From NCBI GenBank assembly GCA_013368325.1, contig JAACJK010000163.1, positions 3,534,001 to 3,598,000 of the forward strand: a DNA stretch of 64,000 nt. The letters run 5' to 3'. The DNA comes from Ephemerocybe angulata (lineage: Eukaryota > Basidiomycota > Agaricomycetes > Agaricales > Psathyrellaceae). The first letter of the stretch is position 1. Every line of letters starts with the position of its first letter. Below, piece by piece: positions 36,901 to 47,284 of this stretch. The translations under genes and the position numbers were made by a program. The notes under the pieces are model-generated. The model ran no database searches. It was not told the DNA's origin and was given only the letters and a program-made list of their open reading frames with translations.

Positions 36901-37246
36901 GCTTGTGCTGTGGGAGGAGGTGAGTGTGGAGGGGCCGTTGGTCGAGATTGTTGTGGCAAGGGGGAGGCGGTGGGGGAGGGGGGATCCGAGGGCCCGGACG
37001 GGTGCTTCAGAAGGAGGGGGAGGGGAGGAGGGAATTGAGAGAGGGGAGGAGGGAAGGAAAGAGGGAGGGGAGGGGGAGAGGAGGGGCGAGCCGAGGGATG
37101 AGTATGAGAGGCTTGTGTGGTGGATCGAGGACTGGGTGGGGGCGTGGAGGGTGCCTGGGCCGGAGGTGTTGATGAAGTGGAGGGGGATTGTGAAGCGGAT
37201 GAGGGAGGCGGGTGGGCCGGGGAGTGTGGGGGATCAGGATCTGTAG
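33926..37246 (+). CDS. PPR-like large protein, probably mitochondrial
   Basis: An intron-free open frame of 1,106 codons. The N-terminus (MTCTITSRAPWTRILKQSSP, then HLHRKFHARPG) is basic, hydroxylated and without acidic residues, as in a mitochondrial presequence. The body is helical with scattered PPR-like units, such as TVFLRGLLIRKKWAEARNWW and VSFKRTQRPDVVFRLWDHMY; I cannot define a full repeat set. Low-complexity linkers rich in Gly/Glu and Ser interrupt it (near residues 420-435, 735-785 and 1030-1065). Fungal proteins of this kind handle mitochondrial RNA processing or translation, and that role is inferred. Strong GC bias in the third position supports coding over the full length. Confidence 0.7.
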   Translation: MTCTITSRAPWTRILKQSSPHLHRKFHARPGPTRTRDLFLTQCLNLLHRQTHDDLWAVLNVLGRCHDSPRAVTQGLTAAGVPSTLHPRVLAIRGAAHVAPVHTTDYDAGNVLGDGTDTLPTWVYILHLTKRCQTPADSMDILLDPLLAHLPQLPPHEQAPLLIFAAAHFATYNLVLPLQRVVDEFLALPHPIRTPNTPGSEESRILTLGRNTPYETYFNLFLRALACSTKSSSPYSNYVTTTIKHLTSLSPNNNENNQKYTLHPATYTALLTSTHNSLLRHESPLQSHLLTPYLAQFLLQHMRRDNDALTSNTTLKGHLPSMQHLEALIRFWGKEAVGPGTMKTRRTHTAKAKVDALWTELQTLSTVRREQGLDPPAPPASAHADHVLRANTLYLGAQSSVERVKELLGAFSLASASANKNSGSGEGEGEGTVGAGAAAYYSDGEAMHIRTKPQLDAYDLTATLHAAASDPNVTAQRLREMFTKLRVAYRTAPTRASTHENSKNNGDEKELVKQGEVPLAAHTVFLRGLLIRKKWAEARNWWDREVVRALKRGEVGMDRMALTVGAQVLVRAGRPREAFELVERWAWRPGMEVDADSTLPEGRLRVDDEKAREAQGRLMAPEMSTTAEHSSALTTTPTLDIEHKKNDRNTPTTPTPTQPVHLTSISLNELLVSFKRTQRPDVVFRLWDHMYALYGVLHTPESLNILLQAARMAAIMDGRSVRTQVGYLWEAGKARLRLRGSGKGIGKGNVEGADGGRRREVGNSSEEGREVGVKEVREIIGEDAGKGGEGAITTGGVYKGGLWRGMRPEDAARDVFLKVLFGMELGMRSSSSSEVSLEDTGSSDTGNKRVMPQSRLAEMRAPACAVRRDWDSDAGVVGLGVGFPSLGLRRYEYKPSEDMYDWVPVLSTTSPQDASSHLSPPTAHPHPHAPMRVPRLIHAPRPHYPHLALTNQNFLQYLSLLAVTQRTGEVALVLAWMKGVGVVPSESTLALALVLWEEVSVEGPLVEIVVARGRRWGRGDPRARTGASEGGGGEEGIERGEEGRKEGGEGERRGEPRDEYERLVWWIEDWVGAWRVPGPEVLMKWRGIVKRMREAGGPGSVGDQDL

Positions 37247-37676
37247 GATGTGTACTTTTTTGGGTTATATGGAGTGGAAATTAGATGCAATGTTATGAGT
37301 CTTCGAGCTTGTTCGTGGGTGGGCGGCGGTGCTGGAGTTGGGTGCTTGGTAAGCACATCGATGGGCGCTTAACTGGCGGCTAAATTACGTTCGTCTCCAT
37401 GATCGATCCAGCTGATAGTGCTGCTGCCTGCGCATCATGCACGGAGCACGCAGCTGGTGCTTGGACGATGTTAGTCTCAATCCGCAGTCGTCCGTTTGCG
37501 TTCTTTTGGTTTGGTTGGACGTCATATCGTAGATTGTGAATTTTCCAAGCCCCAAATTCTAGGGCCTCGAGTAGTGGTGTCTGAAGCCAGAGATTATACA
37601 AAATCCGGTGCACGGGAAAAGATAACGAAGCGTTGGAGGAGACAAGTAAAATCCCTGGAGACGCCGCGCTACATCT
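37247..37676. other. intergenic, convergent 3' flanks
   Basis: 430 bases between the PPR-like gene and the minus-strand GTPase. It contains a GGGCGCTTAA decamer at 37364-37373. No gene seen. Confidence 0.5.
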
Positions 37677-40228
37677 CTAAAAGAGTCGTCCAACATGTGT
37701 CCTCCAAAATAAGTATGGGAAGGTGTTCATCTCTTTTTGAATCTGTAAAGGTTCAATGCGTACGCCCCTACCGAGTTGGTCGTTCAACCTCGTTAATATA
37801 AAGTCGACGATGTGCCGTGCGCTTGTGTCACTGGCTGGGTCATGACCATCCTCTCCGAGTGGCTTCCAGCGCTTTAGAACGACTCCCCTCCCGTGCACCA
37901 ACGTCCCCCACTTCTTCCCATTCCCCGGGGCCACTAGATCCTTCTCCCTCTCTTTACCGACCTCCTGATCGCTCAGTTTGCTCCATTTAGACGTCGCCAG
38001 AACGACACGGGACATCTCGTCCAGGCCACACATCTCGCTCAAAGCGTTTTTAGCCCTTCTCGCCTGGTCTCCGAAGCTAGGTTCCGTGATTTTATAAAGA
38101 AACACTATTCCTCCGACCACCACGTCGTTTCTAACAAGAAGCAAGGTCAGTCCTGGGTCCAACAAAGGTCCATTATCATCGTACTTTTTCAGCCATTTGG
38201 CGATTTGCTTGAACGTCTGCTTGTCTGTGACAGTGCCATCATTTCGAGAGCTATCCAACCCTAGAGTATCGATTAGCTTGACTGTTCTGGCCTCGAGATT
38301 TCGGTATTGCGCTGTATAATCGGTGTCGACCTCGACCACTTCAAGATTCTCGGTGCAGGGTATCAGGGTCGATGCATGATTAACAGCACATCTTTTATTG
38401 GTAGGCATTTCGTTAATGAACTAAATATTTATCACTGTTAGCCTCTGCTATCGGTGGCATAGAAAAAAAAAACGTTAAGCAGGCTTACAGTGCTCATCCC
38501 GGCGCCACTTGAACCTAGGAGACTGCATAGGTGTAGGTCAGAACTTGACTGTCTTTCAAGAGGCAAGGCGACTCACATAATCACAATGTCGCGTCGATCC
38601 CGCACATCTGGGTTGCTGGTGCAACAAAGCAGGCTCTTCTTCGGTAACTCGTCCGCGTTATCCATTATCTGACGCTGGTGTCCTCCCATCCGTCGATGTT
38701 CTTGCCCAGTAATTCGCCTCGCCTGCGGCGGCTGGCCGTTTTCAGCATCTGTCGAAGTCGGACGGGATTGGGCCATTCCCCTTGTCTGAGCGCTTGAATA
38801 CGCGTTTGCCGGTCTCGGGGCACTAGAGCTCGGAGTTTTTCGTACATTTCTGTGGGCATGCCCCGAGGTCGATGGAGTGGACGCAGCCGATCTTGAACCT
38901 TCGCGCCGTGGAGGTGCCAGAGCCTCAGAGGACCCCTGTCGGCCGTGAAAAGAAGGTGGGGGACGAGCAGAGGATCTAGATGATTCGTTCGCAAATGAGT
39001 GCGCCGCATGTGAGAACTCTTGGTCAGGCCGTCCAGGCCGTCCAGTGGCCAGTAGAGGCGTTGCCACAGGGGCTGGAAAGGGGGGAGCTCTTTGAATGAT
39101 GTTGGAGCGCGCTGAACCTTCTTGGGTAGGTAAGAACTCAGCTGAAAACTCCCTGCTACGGGCCGTAGCTGGGGGCGTTTCTGAGGTGGTCGCTGAAGAC
39201 GTAAAGAACGCTAGGGCCGGGGGCGAAGATGCTTGCGGAGCACGGTGTGCAAATTCGGACGTTCCAGCGGGCGGTGTAGGTAAATCTTGTTGGAGGGGTG
39301 TGGATACCGGCGCTTGGGTAGGCGGGGCAGACAGTTCTGGGCTGGTGGTATTTGCAAGGGGTACGAGTGAAACTGCAGACTGGGAGTTAGAGCTGACACG
39401 AGCGGCGACGCGCAGTGGTATGGGTGCTTGAGGGGCTGCGGAGGGATCATGTGCTAGAGACGTTGGAGATTCGACGATGGCTGACTGTGGCGTGGCAGGC
39501 GCTAGAGCAGAGGACGCGGCCGCTCCTGTGGCTTGTGGTACCGGTAGCGGCTCTGAAGCGGGTCCCACATCCGATCGAAATCCCGGATTCTCCTCAGCTA
39601 AAGGTAGAGGGCTCGAGGGCCACATGGTCCCTTCAAGCTGCCCAGCGTGGAATGCTGCTGGAGGTGGTTGTGAGTGAGATCGACCATTGACCGTCGGGGG
39701 AGTATGGTTCACAGTGTGATGAACAGCTGAGGGACCGAGGGGGGAACTCGTCGGCGTAGCAAGTTGTGCAACCGAGTCTGAAGGAGAAACACTGATATTG
39801 AGGGCAGGAGTGGAAACCACATCTGAGGCCGTTGAAGCAGAGTGATATGCGAGGGGCTGTGGGTTTGGTTCAGAGAGCGTAGCTAAGCCCTCCAGGTGCG
39901 CAGCTGTTGGTGCTGAAGTGGCGGACGAAGCTGCATGAACTCGATCGAGGTACAGAGCAGACTGCAATTGCGAAGGTGGCGTTCGATTCCGTCCCGTGGA
40001 CACTTGAGTGGAGATGGATATTTGTTGTGTAATGGGAAGTGCAGTTAGGATTGGTGAAGGCGCGGTCGCAAGGGATTGTGGACTGTATAGCGAAGATGAA
40101 GGTACAGCAGAAGCCGAGGGTGCCGGTGACTCTGCCACGACCTCGGAAGCTGATCGCAGATCAGAGTTGAGCTGGGAGGTTGGAGTAGCTTGAAAGAGGC
40201 CAATTGAGGCTAAATGTGAGGAGGTCAT
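37677..40228 (-). CDS. GTPase-like protein with degenerate P-loop and long Ser/Pro-rich N-terminus
   Basis: Exons 40228-38577, 38522-38489, 38420-38185 and 38130-37677 join to 791 residues. The first 550 residues are low complexity (Ser, Pro, Ala, Thr) with no domain. The last 30 codons of that exon (around DVRDRRDIVI) lead into the P-loop micro-exon of 34 nt, encoding GSSGAGMST: the invariant Walker A lysine is methionine (codon ATG at 38497-38495, one base from AAG). G3 is DTLGLD instead of DTPGxD, and ATSKW stands at G4. Nucleotide binding is therefore probably weak or lost. The intron at 38131-38184 has no stop in frame, so retention is possible. The ATG at 40228 is only 34 bases from the stop of the upstream GTPase unit, so both may belong to one transcript. 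Confidence 0.72.
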
Positions 40229-40262
40229 AAGCAGAGCTCCCAGTGTACGAGGAGAATCACCC

Positions 40263-41222
40263 TCAGCTAACGTTCCTCTGGTGAGAGGCGGTACATAGCA
40301 TTTGAAAGAGAGGGTGCGTACCACTTCTCGCCTTCATTTTACAGAGGGTGCGATAGACGATTCTCCTAGCCCCATTATCGAGATCCCTTGAGATGCTATT
40401 GGGTACAAAGCTTTCCAAGGTTGCTCCTTGCCTTTCCATAGCCGACTTGAGTACGCTGTTAACCGTGTCCTCCTTGCCCTTGAGTTCTTTCCCTGAAATC
40501 TCCTCCTGTGACAGGTGACTCATGCGATAAGAAGTAACGAGGACTAGTGCATCCCGGTAAGCCGGCCCCATACGCTCATGAAGTAAAACCATGTTTTTTT
40601 GAGAGGAGTGGGTGAGGCGGTCTCGGGAGCTGTCGTAGAGGTAGAATATTCCACCGAAGGTCATATCCTTCCGACGCCTTGGGTAAGTGCGTGTTAGATA
40701 GCCGACTACAGCTATCATTGAAGAGGGTTGGACTCACATTTCTTCCAACCATCCCGATATTTCACCCAATATTATACCGTCCGGTTCTTCCTCGTCTCGG
40801 AATCCAGGGGTATCGACCATAACAATTCGCTGCCCGGGAACGTGACTCAACAGTCTCGAATTCTCCTCCGTCAGGGTAATGGATTCAAACGTTTTGGTGC
40901 TCTCCATGAGCTCCCCAGGACCCCCCATTCGCCTCCGATCACCAATCTCCTCGAGAAGCTTGTTGATAAACTAGTCTCTCCACTCAGTGAGATTCTAACA
41001 TCAGTGCAGGGATTTTGGAACTTACGAAAGTCTTTCCTGCCCCGACATCGCCTACAACGCTGCAAGTAAGGGGCGACGCATCAGGAGGTTGAGATTGTGT
41101 CGGTTAGGCGAGCATGTTACTTACAATATCACGATATCTGTCTGGCGGCCGTCTGCTAGTGCAGGGCTGGTTGGCATCACCACCAAACTCGACAGCCGTC
41201 GACTGGATCTTCTCGAGGTCAT
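40263..41222 (-). CDS. P-loop GTPase, AIG1-like, intact P-loop
   Basis: Exons 41222-41125, 41059-41026 (34 nt), 40970-40738 (233 nt) and 40677-40263 join to 259 residues. P-loop GDVGAGKTF, G3 DTPGFRD, strand GGIFYLYDSS. The G4 place reads LVTSYRMSH, lacking the TSKW found in the other copies, so base specificity may differ. The N-terminus is Ser/Arg-rich. A donor GTACGC at 40321 could instead splice this unit into the Ser/Pro-rich exon downstream (acceptor AAG before 40188), skipping the stop at 40263 and fusing the two GTPase units. Without transcripts the separate-gene model is the simpler one. Confidence 0.75.
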
Positions 41223-42849
41223 TTTGAACGCAGATAGTTGGGAGGGATCAACAGAGATATACTTCCAGGCAACGGACGGTGGGTAGCTGTGATGACGGCA
41301 CTGAGCAAGCACTGAGCGTACTTTCTCTTGTCCGCTTTTGAAGGTCTAGTTCAGGACATGCGGACAACACGGACACTGTTACGCCGTTACTGTGACTGTC
41401 AAAATGGCAAGGAATACGACATCTATTCTGATTGGTGGAATGCATGCATTTAATAGCACAGGGCGTGCAGAGGATGACAGGAGGTCTATTTATCTGGCAC
41501 GCTGTAACCGGTGGAAATTGGACTGCGCGTAATGTATGCATTTAGGGTGCCCTTCTGCACGTTATCCGTCACGCCGCTCTGAGATAGATCACCCAGCCCA
41601 CCCCTTCCGAGAGTCTCTGCACAGACCCCATTGCAATTCACGAATGGCGCTTCCGGAGAGTCCAGGCGACGATATTGATACGAGCCTGATGTCAACTCCT
41701 TGGGCGCTTAAATCCAGACAGGAGGCGGTTCGCCGAATTTATTGCCTGTGGAGTGCTACTACTTGCACTCTAAGCCAGATCTAGAAGACTGTCGAGAAAA
41801 TGAAACGCATAAGAAGCTGGAAAATGGAACTAGGAGACTGGTATACTTGGAAGCACAACGAAATGAACCAAACCCAATCAGGGTGTCAAGGGCTTCGTCA
41901 CAACTTCTTCACGGCCATTCACTAGCCCATACTAGTAGGTCATCCGACAGGGTTTCATTTATCAACGGGCTTAAGGCGAATAGGGTGAGTGGGGCCCTTA
42001 TCTGTGCTGGCAGCACCAATACAATCTTCTGCGTTGCTCCATCCGTTCTCAGTTTGCGCGTTGGGCGCTTAAATTTAACAAGTATCCTGGCCGACATACT
42101 TTCCACACCACCACACCTTAAGTAAGCCTATTGTATGGTACCCGTTAGTAGGGAGCAGAAATTAACTCCTTGATTCTATTCATATGATCATGGTAGGTAT
42201 AATAACATCTGTAGGGCCGACTAGCGGCACAACCTGCTACCTGTGAAATTCGAATACCCACTGGGCGAGCGAGGGTTATCCCTCCACAAGTCACCACATC
42301 CTCACAAGGAATGCACCTTTAGTACAGCCTGAGGGAAAGGGGTATAGACAAGATATGTACCTTTGGTATAGCCTGACTCTGAGTCGGACCCGAAGCGAGG
42401 CAATGGCCATAAGTACTTACCTTTTGCCCACTTGACAGGTCTGCCCCGCCCGCTTGACTCCAGCAACCAGCAATACCTATTTGCGAAGGCGCCGAAGAGG
42501 TCGGAGGATGACAGCATGCGATCAAAAATCCAAACGCCAGCCAAATTCTCAACTTAGGCACCCTAAGACCCACTACCTTCGGTAGCAGGCATATCTGCGT
42601 ACGTGGCTCCTCATGAATCGGACGGCGCGAGCCGTGCTGAACAAGGGTTTGAGGTGCTTCTTGTGGTCGGTTCCATGTCACATATCCTGAATGATCGGGG
42701 GAACTTCAAGAGTGTACTCGGCCATCTGCATCAACTGCGAGCGTCCTGCACCTTATGGTGTAACTAGATTCTCCATCCCTCCTAGTCCTATACATTACGG
42801 GTACCTTTTATTCACCACAATATTTTACATATCCCCCGGTATGCTTTCA
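41223..42849. other. intergenic, no supported gene
   Basis: 1.6 kb with short scattered frames only. Two GGGCGCTTAA decamers lie at 41704-41713 and 42064-42073. Holds the promoter of the minus-strand GTPase unit. Confidence 0.5.
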
Positions 42850-45607
42850 TCAATGGCCGAAGTGAACGTATGGAATCCAAGAAAGCAACGATTTCTCCGA
42901 GTTATCGCTAAGACGAAGCCGTAGTTTTTGAATGGCGCAGTGTAGTGCATACGATGAATGCATCCGATTGAAGCCTCTTCCTCCTTCGCAATTTCTCTGG
43001 CCCCATAGACACTGGTAAAAGTCTCCCGCAACTTCTGGCGCATGGTGGTCGTTAATTGACCACATCGTGGCCACTACTGAACGATATCCCGCGGCGAGCA
43101 TCCCGGCAGCGAGATGGACGGCCTCATCTGAGAGCTTCTCTTCACCAGTACTTGTTTGACACGCCGAGAGGTATGCAAGGTCGGCGTTCTTGAGGTTTCT
43201 TTGAATTATTGTGGCGAGACCCAATGTTCCATCATGAAACAAGAATCGACTCTGGAGGGGGTCGATCGCGTTCTGAGACGCGTGGCAAGCCAGGTGGATA
43301 CTGCTGAACCTCTCCATGTATTCGAGGCATTCGTCGACAGTAACCGCGTTCCCTTCAAGCTTAACCGCCCTCCTGCCTTCCGTTTCTGCGATGTGGTAGA
43401 TGGATCGAACTTCCTTCGTAGTTCCCGGAATCGGAGGTGCACCAGGCGCATTTGGCTGACTGGTCAAAAACAAACCAGACACGTCTGGATCAATTGGATG
43501 AACCTTCTTGACCCGTTCCGTAAGAGCAGAAATACTGGGGGTATATGAAGAGACTGCGTAGTCGAGAATACTCTCAGAACCCATTTTGTCGTATATCCCT
43601 GCCGCATGAATAGGGAGGAATGACAGCGGACCCGTGGGGCACCACCAAATCCTCGGTGGTACCTGGTCCGTCGATGCCATTTTCTGGGACACAAATACTA
43701 ATCAGAAAGTAGTTACTTGGATAATCAACATCAGGAAGGCTTACCGGAAGGCATAGTACTTCTAAGATAGGTTTTACAACCTCGATCCACAAACCTCGAA
43801 GAACGCCGCCCACAATCCCTTCGTCTCCCTGTTCTTTGCCACGGACACGCCTGATCGGTCTCTCCGTCGACTCGACATCTGAAATCGTAGTCCACTCGCC
43901 TTCCCGATCCCGCAGTCCATGGGACTGCAGCTGCGTTCTCAGAGTGTCCCGGTATCTTATGGCTTTCTCAATAGAGAAGTTAGGGAGGGGAATGTGAAGA
44001 GGTTCATCCTGTCCAGCCGCAAGGGCGATCGCGTCGCAACGACGTTCATCGATGTTGACGACGACCACAAACCCTGCTTCCGGGAGGTGCTGCATGAGAG
44101 TGGAGCATGATGGCGGCCTGAGGAACGATCCGAAGCCTGGAATGGCCCTCGCCGTCTTGAGGAGATCGTCCCATTTTCGCGAGAGGGCCAAATGGGTGCG
44201 TGCCTCCCCTTCCATTGAGATCTTCTGTGATAGCGACATGCCCTGGTGTGATAGTGGCCGCGAGGATCCAGCTCCCTCAAGCCGCCTTGATACTTCGACG
44301 ATGCTTTGAGCGAGTTGACTGTCGTGGGCGCGTAGGTCATCGAGCGGCGTACGTAGACTGTTGAGTTGGCCCCAAACGAGGCATCGACCTTGTTCAAGCC
44401 ATTCTACAGCTTTCTCGACTCGCCCAAGCGAAACCGCAGTTGCAGCGGCTTCGAGCGGCAAACCAGCTGCGGCCTTAAGTAGGGTATGGCGCCGCTGCAC
44501 GGTCTCGTCAAGACCTGCGTTCAATGCGATCAAACCTATCGCTGCATCGAAAGCAGGAAGAACGTTGTTTGACATTGGATCGTGAAGGTTGATCAACCGA
44601 GCCCAACGAGTTGCCGCATACAACCTGTTATATGGGCGCCCAGAGGTGCAGGTTGCAGCAGATTTGAAGGTGGAGATGCTTGCATCTACGTTATCCCGGC
44701 TAGCGTCGATGGATGACCACCTGCACAGGGAGTTACCCAGATTGATCTGGAACGCGGTGAGGTCTGGATGACCTCTGGGGGTGAGTTCCAAGGCCTGTTT
44801 CTGTGCTGAAATGGCCTTAGCTATGTCCCGGAAGTCGTGCGTATGATGATAGCGACGGACGAAGCTGTTTCCAAGGTTGCTCAGAAGGGTTGGCAGGGCG
44901 GTATGATTCTCGGGAGTGAGCGCCACTGCTCTCTGCAACGCCGCAATTGACTCGGTGATGTCGTCGACATCGGACGTGCTGTCGTAGCGAGCTAGGAAAG
45001 AGATAGAGAGTGTGTTAAGAAATGAACGTATTTCTGGATGATGGTTGGGCATGAGCTGCACCGCCTCTCGTAAAATCGAGATGGATTCCACGACGTTGCC
45101 AATGTCGCCAGTGTGTTCGAAGTGACGCATCAAGGAGATTCCGAGACTGTTGGCGATATGAGGTAGGTCTGCATGGTCGCGAGGAGTAAGGACCACCGCC
45201 CTTCGCTGCGTGGATAGGGCTTCAGCAACGTCGGGATAATCGCCAGTGCGCTCGAAGCGGGACAGCAACGAGTTTCCAAGGCTGTGAAGTCGGGCAGCCA
45301 GGTCTGCATCTCCCTCAGGAGTAAGCTGGACCGCTCTTTGGTGTATCGAAATGGATCCAGCGATGTCAAGAAGATCCCTAGTTTGTTCAAAACGGTACAT
45401 TAGGGTGCATCCGAGGTTATTGAGTCGGAGTGGAAGGTCTTCATTACCCTCCGGGGTAAGCTTTACTGCTTCTTGCATCGCCGCAATGGCCTCATGAAGG
45501 TCAGCGATATCCCCTGTTTCTTTAAATCGGTTGGCCATATCAATGGCATATCCATCTACATTGTCGAGAGGATCTGAGGTAATATCGTCAATGCACGTCT
45601 CCTTCAT
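42850..45607 (-). CDS. TPR-CHAT protein (caspase/separase-fold peptidase-like)
   Basis: Two exons are clear: 45607 to about 43742, and about 43689 to 42850, joined by an intron with donor GTAAGC and acceptor TCCCAG. The N-terminal half has six or more TPR-like units (for example LPLRLNNLGCTLMYRFEQTR then AVQLTPEGDADLAARLHSLG). The C-terminal CHAT domain starts near WWCPTGPLSFLPIHAAG and shows both dyad positions: His in SSIHLACHASQ (about 43310) and Cys in LAYLSACQTSTG (about 43155), so it should be catalytically competent. It ends in WIPYVHFGH, the usual family end. Length about 900 residues. CHAT proteases in bacteria act in defence and cell death; substrates in fungi are unknown. An upstream exon (near 45630-45840) is possible. 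Confidence 0.88.
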
Positions 45608-46353
45608 TCCGGTAAGCAAGTGTCACTCACCAAAGTATTCGCTGATCACGAACCGCAACCATCTTTGAGATGCCTCCCAATATCTCGAAACGATGGAGAA
45701 CAGGAACACCATGACGTTGGAGGTAGGAGTAGAACGTGCAGTGGGGGGTGAATGCACGTACACTGTACAGGTTTGTTTCGACAGGGCCGCATGTGTAGCA
45801 CGTGTGGATGGGATTGAGCTGCCCGCAGTCGGCTTTATCATGAAGGCCTCGATGTTCAGCTCGCCCAGACATCATCTCCTTCCAACATACCTGAGACAAA
45901 GGTAATTTAGACCTATCGGTCATAAAAAACCTTTCCTATCGTACCCATATTATTCCGCCTCGAGTCCCACGAGCGAGATAGCTGGAATATGGGCGGTGTT
46001 TCGAGGCTTGTTCGATTCGAAGCCTTTGAGAGTGAAAGACGACACGAGGGAAAGAAACCAACTTACTGAATGGGTACTGCAAAGCGCCGTCGGTCTGAAA
46101 TAATTTTAAGCATTAGGTAGAGTCACTAGTCAGTATCTAAGCGCGAATCAAGCCAGAGCTATCATCACTAGAAGTGGGAGCGGGGAATAAAAGAAACTCA
46201 TCGGACCTGTCATTGTCAATGGGACAATATCCAGATCGTGGGAAAGCGACATGCCCCTTCCCATGTGATCTCATTCGACGCGTCGATTCGCCTTTCCCCT
46301 CGTGCACCCATTAATCCTGTCTTTAACCACGACCACGACCTCTCACCTCCACA
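45608..46353. other. intergenic between TPR-CHAT and ASF1
   Basis: About 750 bases. Minus frames at 45623-45923 could be a 5' exon of the TPR-CHAT gene, since one ends at a GTGAGT donor, but no in-frame join was established. Also holds the ASF1 promoter. Confidence 0.4.
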
Positions 46354-47088
46354 ATGTCTCTAGTCACGATACGAGTGCGCCTTCCTTACAGTGAAGCAAC
46401 AGAAAGAGAGGCTAATGGCGGCTTAGAATGTGGAATTCCTCAACAACCCAGCGCGATTCTCCGACGTTTATCGATTTCGCGTCACCTTTGAGTGTATAGC
46501 CCAACTCCAAGAAGGTGCGCACCCTCTTACACCCTAGCGCCCATATACACCCATCTAACACGAAAAACACGTCGTAGATCTCGAGTGGAAGCTCATCTAC
46601 GTCTCCTGCCCCGGCCAAGAAGAGCTCGACCAAGAACTCGACGACTGCCTGGTTGGCCCTGTCCCCGTTGGCGTCAACAGCTTCGAATTCGAAGGGACAC
46701 CGCCAGACCCGTCCAAGATCCCCACGGAAGATGTGCTGGGCGTAGCAGCTCTAATCCTTACAGGCTCGTATAAGGACCAGGAGTTCGTGCGCGTGGGGTA
46801 CTATCAGAACACGGAGTATGATAATGAGGAGATGAAAGAGAACCCCCCTGCGACTATACGGTTTGAGAGGCTTGTGAGGGATATCAGTACGAAACCGAGG
46901 GTGACGCGGTTCCAGATTAAATGGTGCGTCGCGTGCTGGTTTCTTGTGGCTGAGGGCTGATTTGTCTGTTTAGGGATGCTGCGGGGCAGGTCGCGGCTGG
47001 TGCTGCCACCTCTGCTGCCGTACCTTCAGCTGACGATCTCGACGATGGGATGGATGAAGACAACCCTCAAGACGCGATGATGCAGTAG
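46354..47088 (+). CDS. ASF1: histone chaperone ASF1
   Basis: Exons 46354-46374, 46427-46514, 46578-46923 and 46974-47088 give 189 residues. The sequence is diagnostic: MSLVTIRNVEFLNNPARFSD at the start, then DLEWKLIYVSCPGQEELDQE, VGVNSFEFEGTPPDPSKIP and RVGYYQNTEYDNEE. The immunoglobulin-like core ends near residue 155; the tail is short and acidic (DDLDDGMDEDNPQDA). ASF1 binds the H3-H4 dimer and passes it to CAF-1 or HIR during nucleosome assembly. The first exon holds only seven codons. It is a single-copy conserved gene and anchors the coordinates of this block. Confidence 0.96.
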
Positions 47089-47284
47089 TTCAAGTCGTTC
47101 CCTCTCAATGTATCCATTTCTCTTTTATCTGTCCTCCAAATCCTTTCATTGGCATGCTAGCTATCCATCCTTGCTTGTATTTATAGTGTTTGTTGTGTTC
47201 CCCCTTGAATCTTACAGTGTTGTTGTACATAATCCACGTCTCTTCTAAATCTCACTTCCTCTTAGTATGATATGGAAAGGCGCG

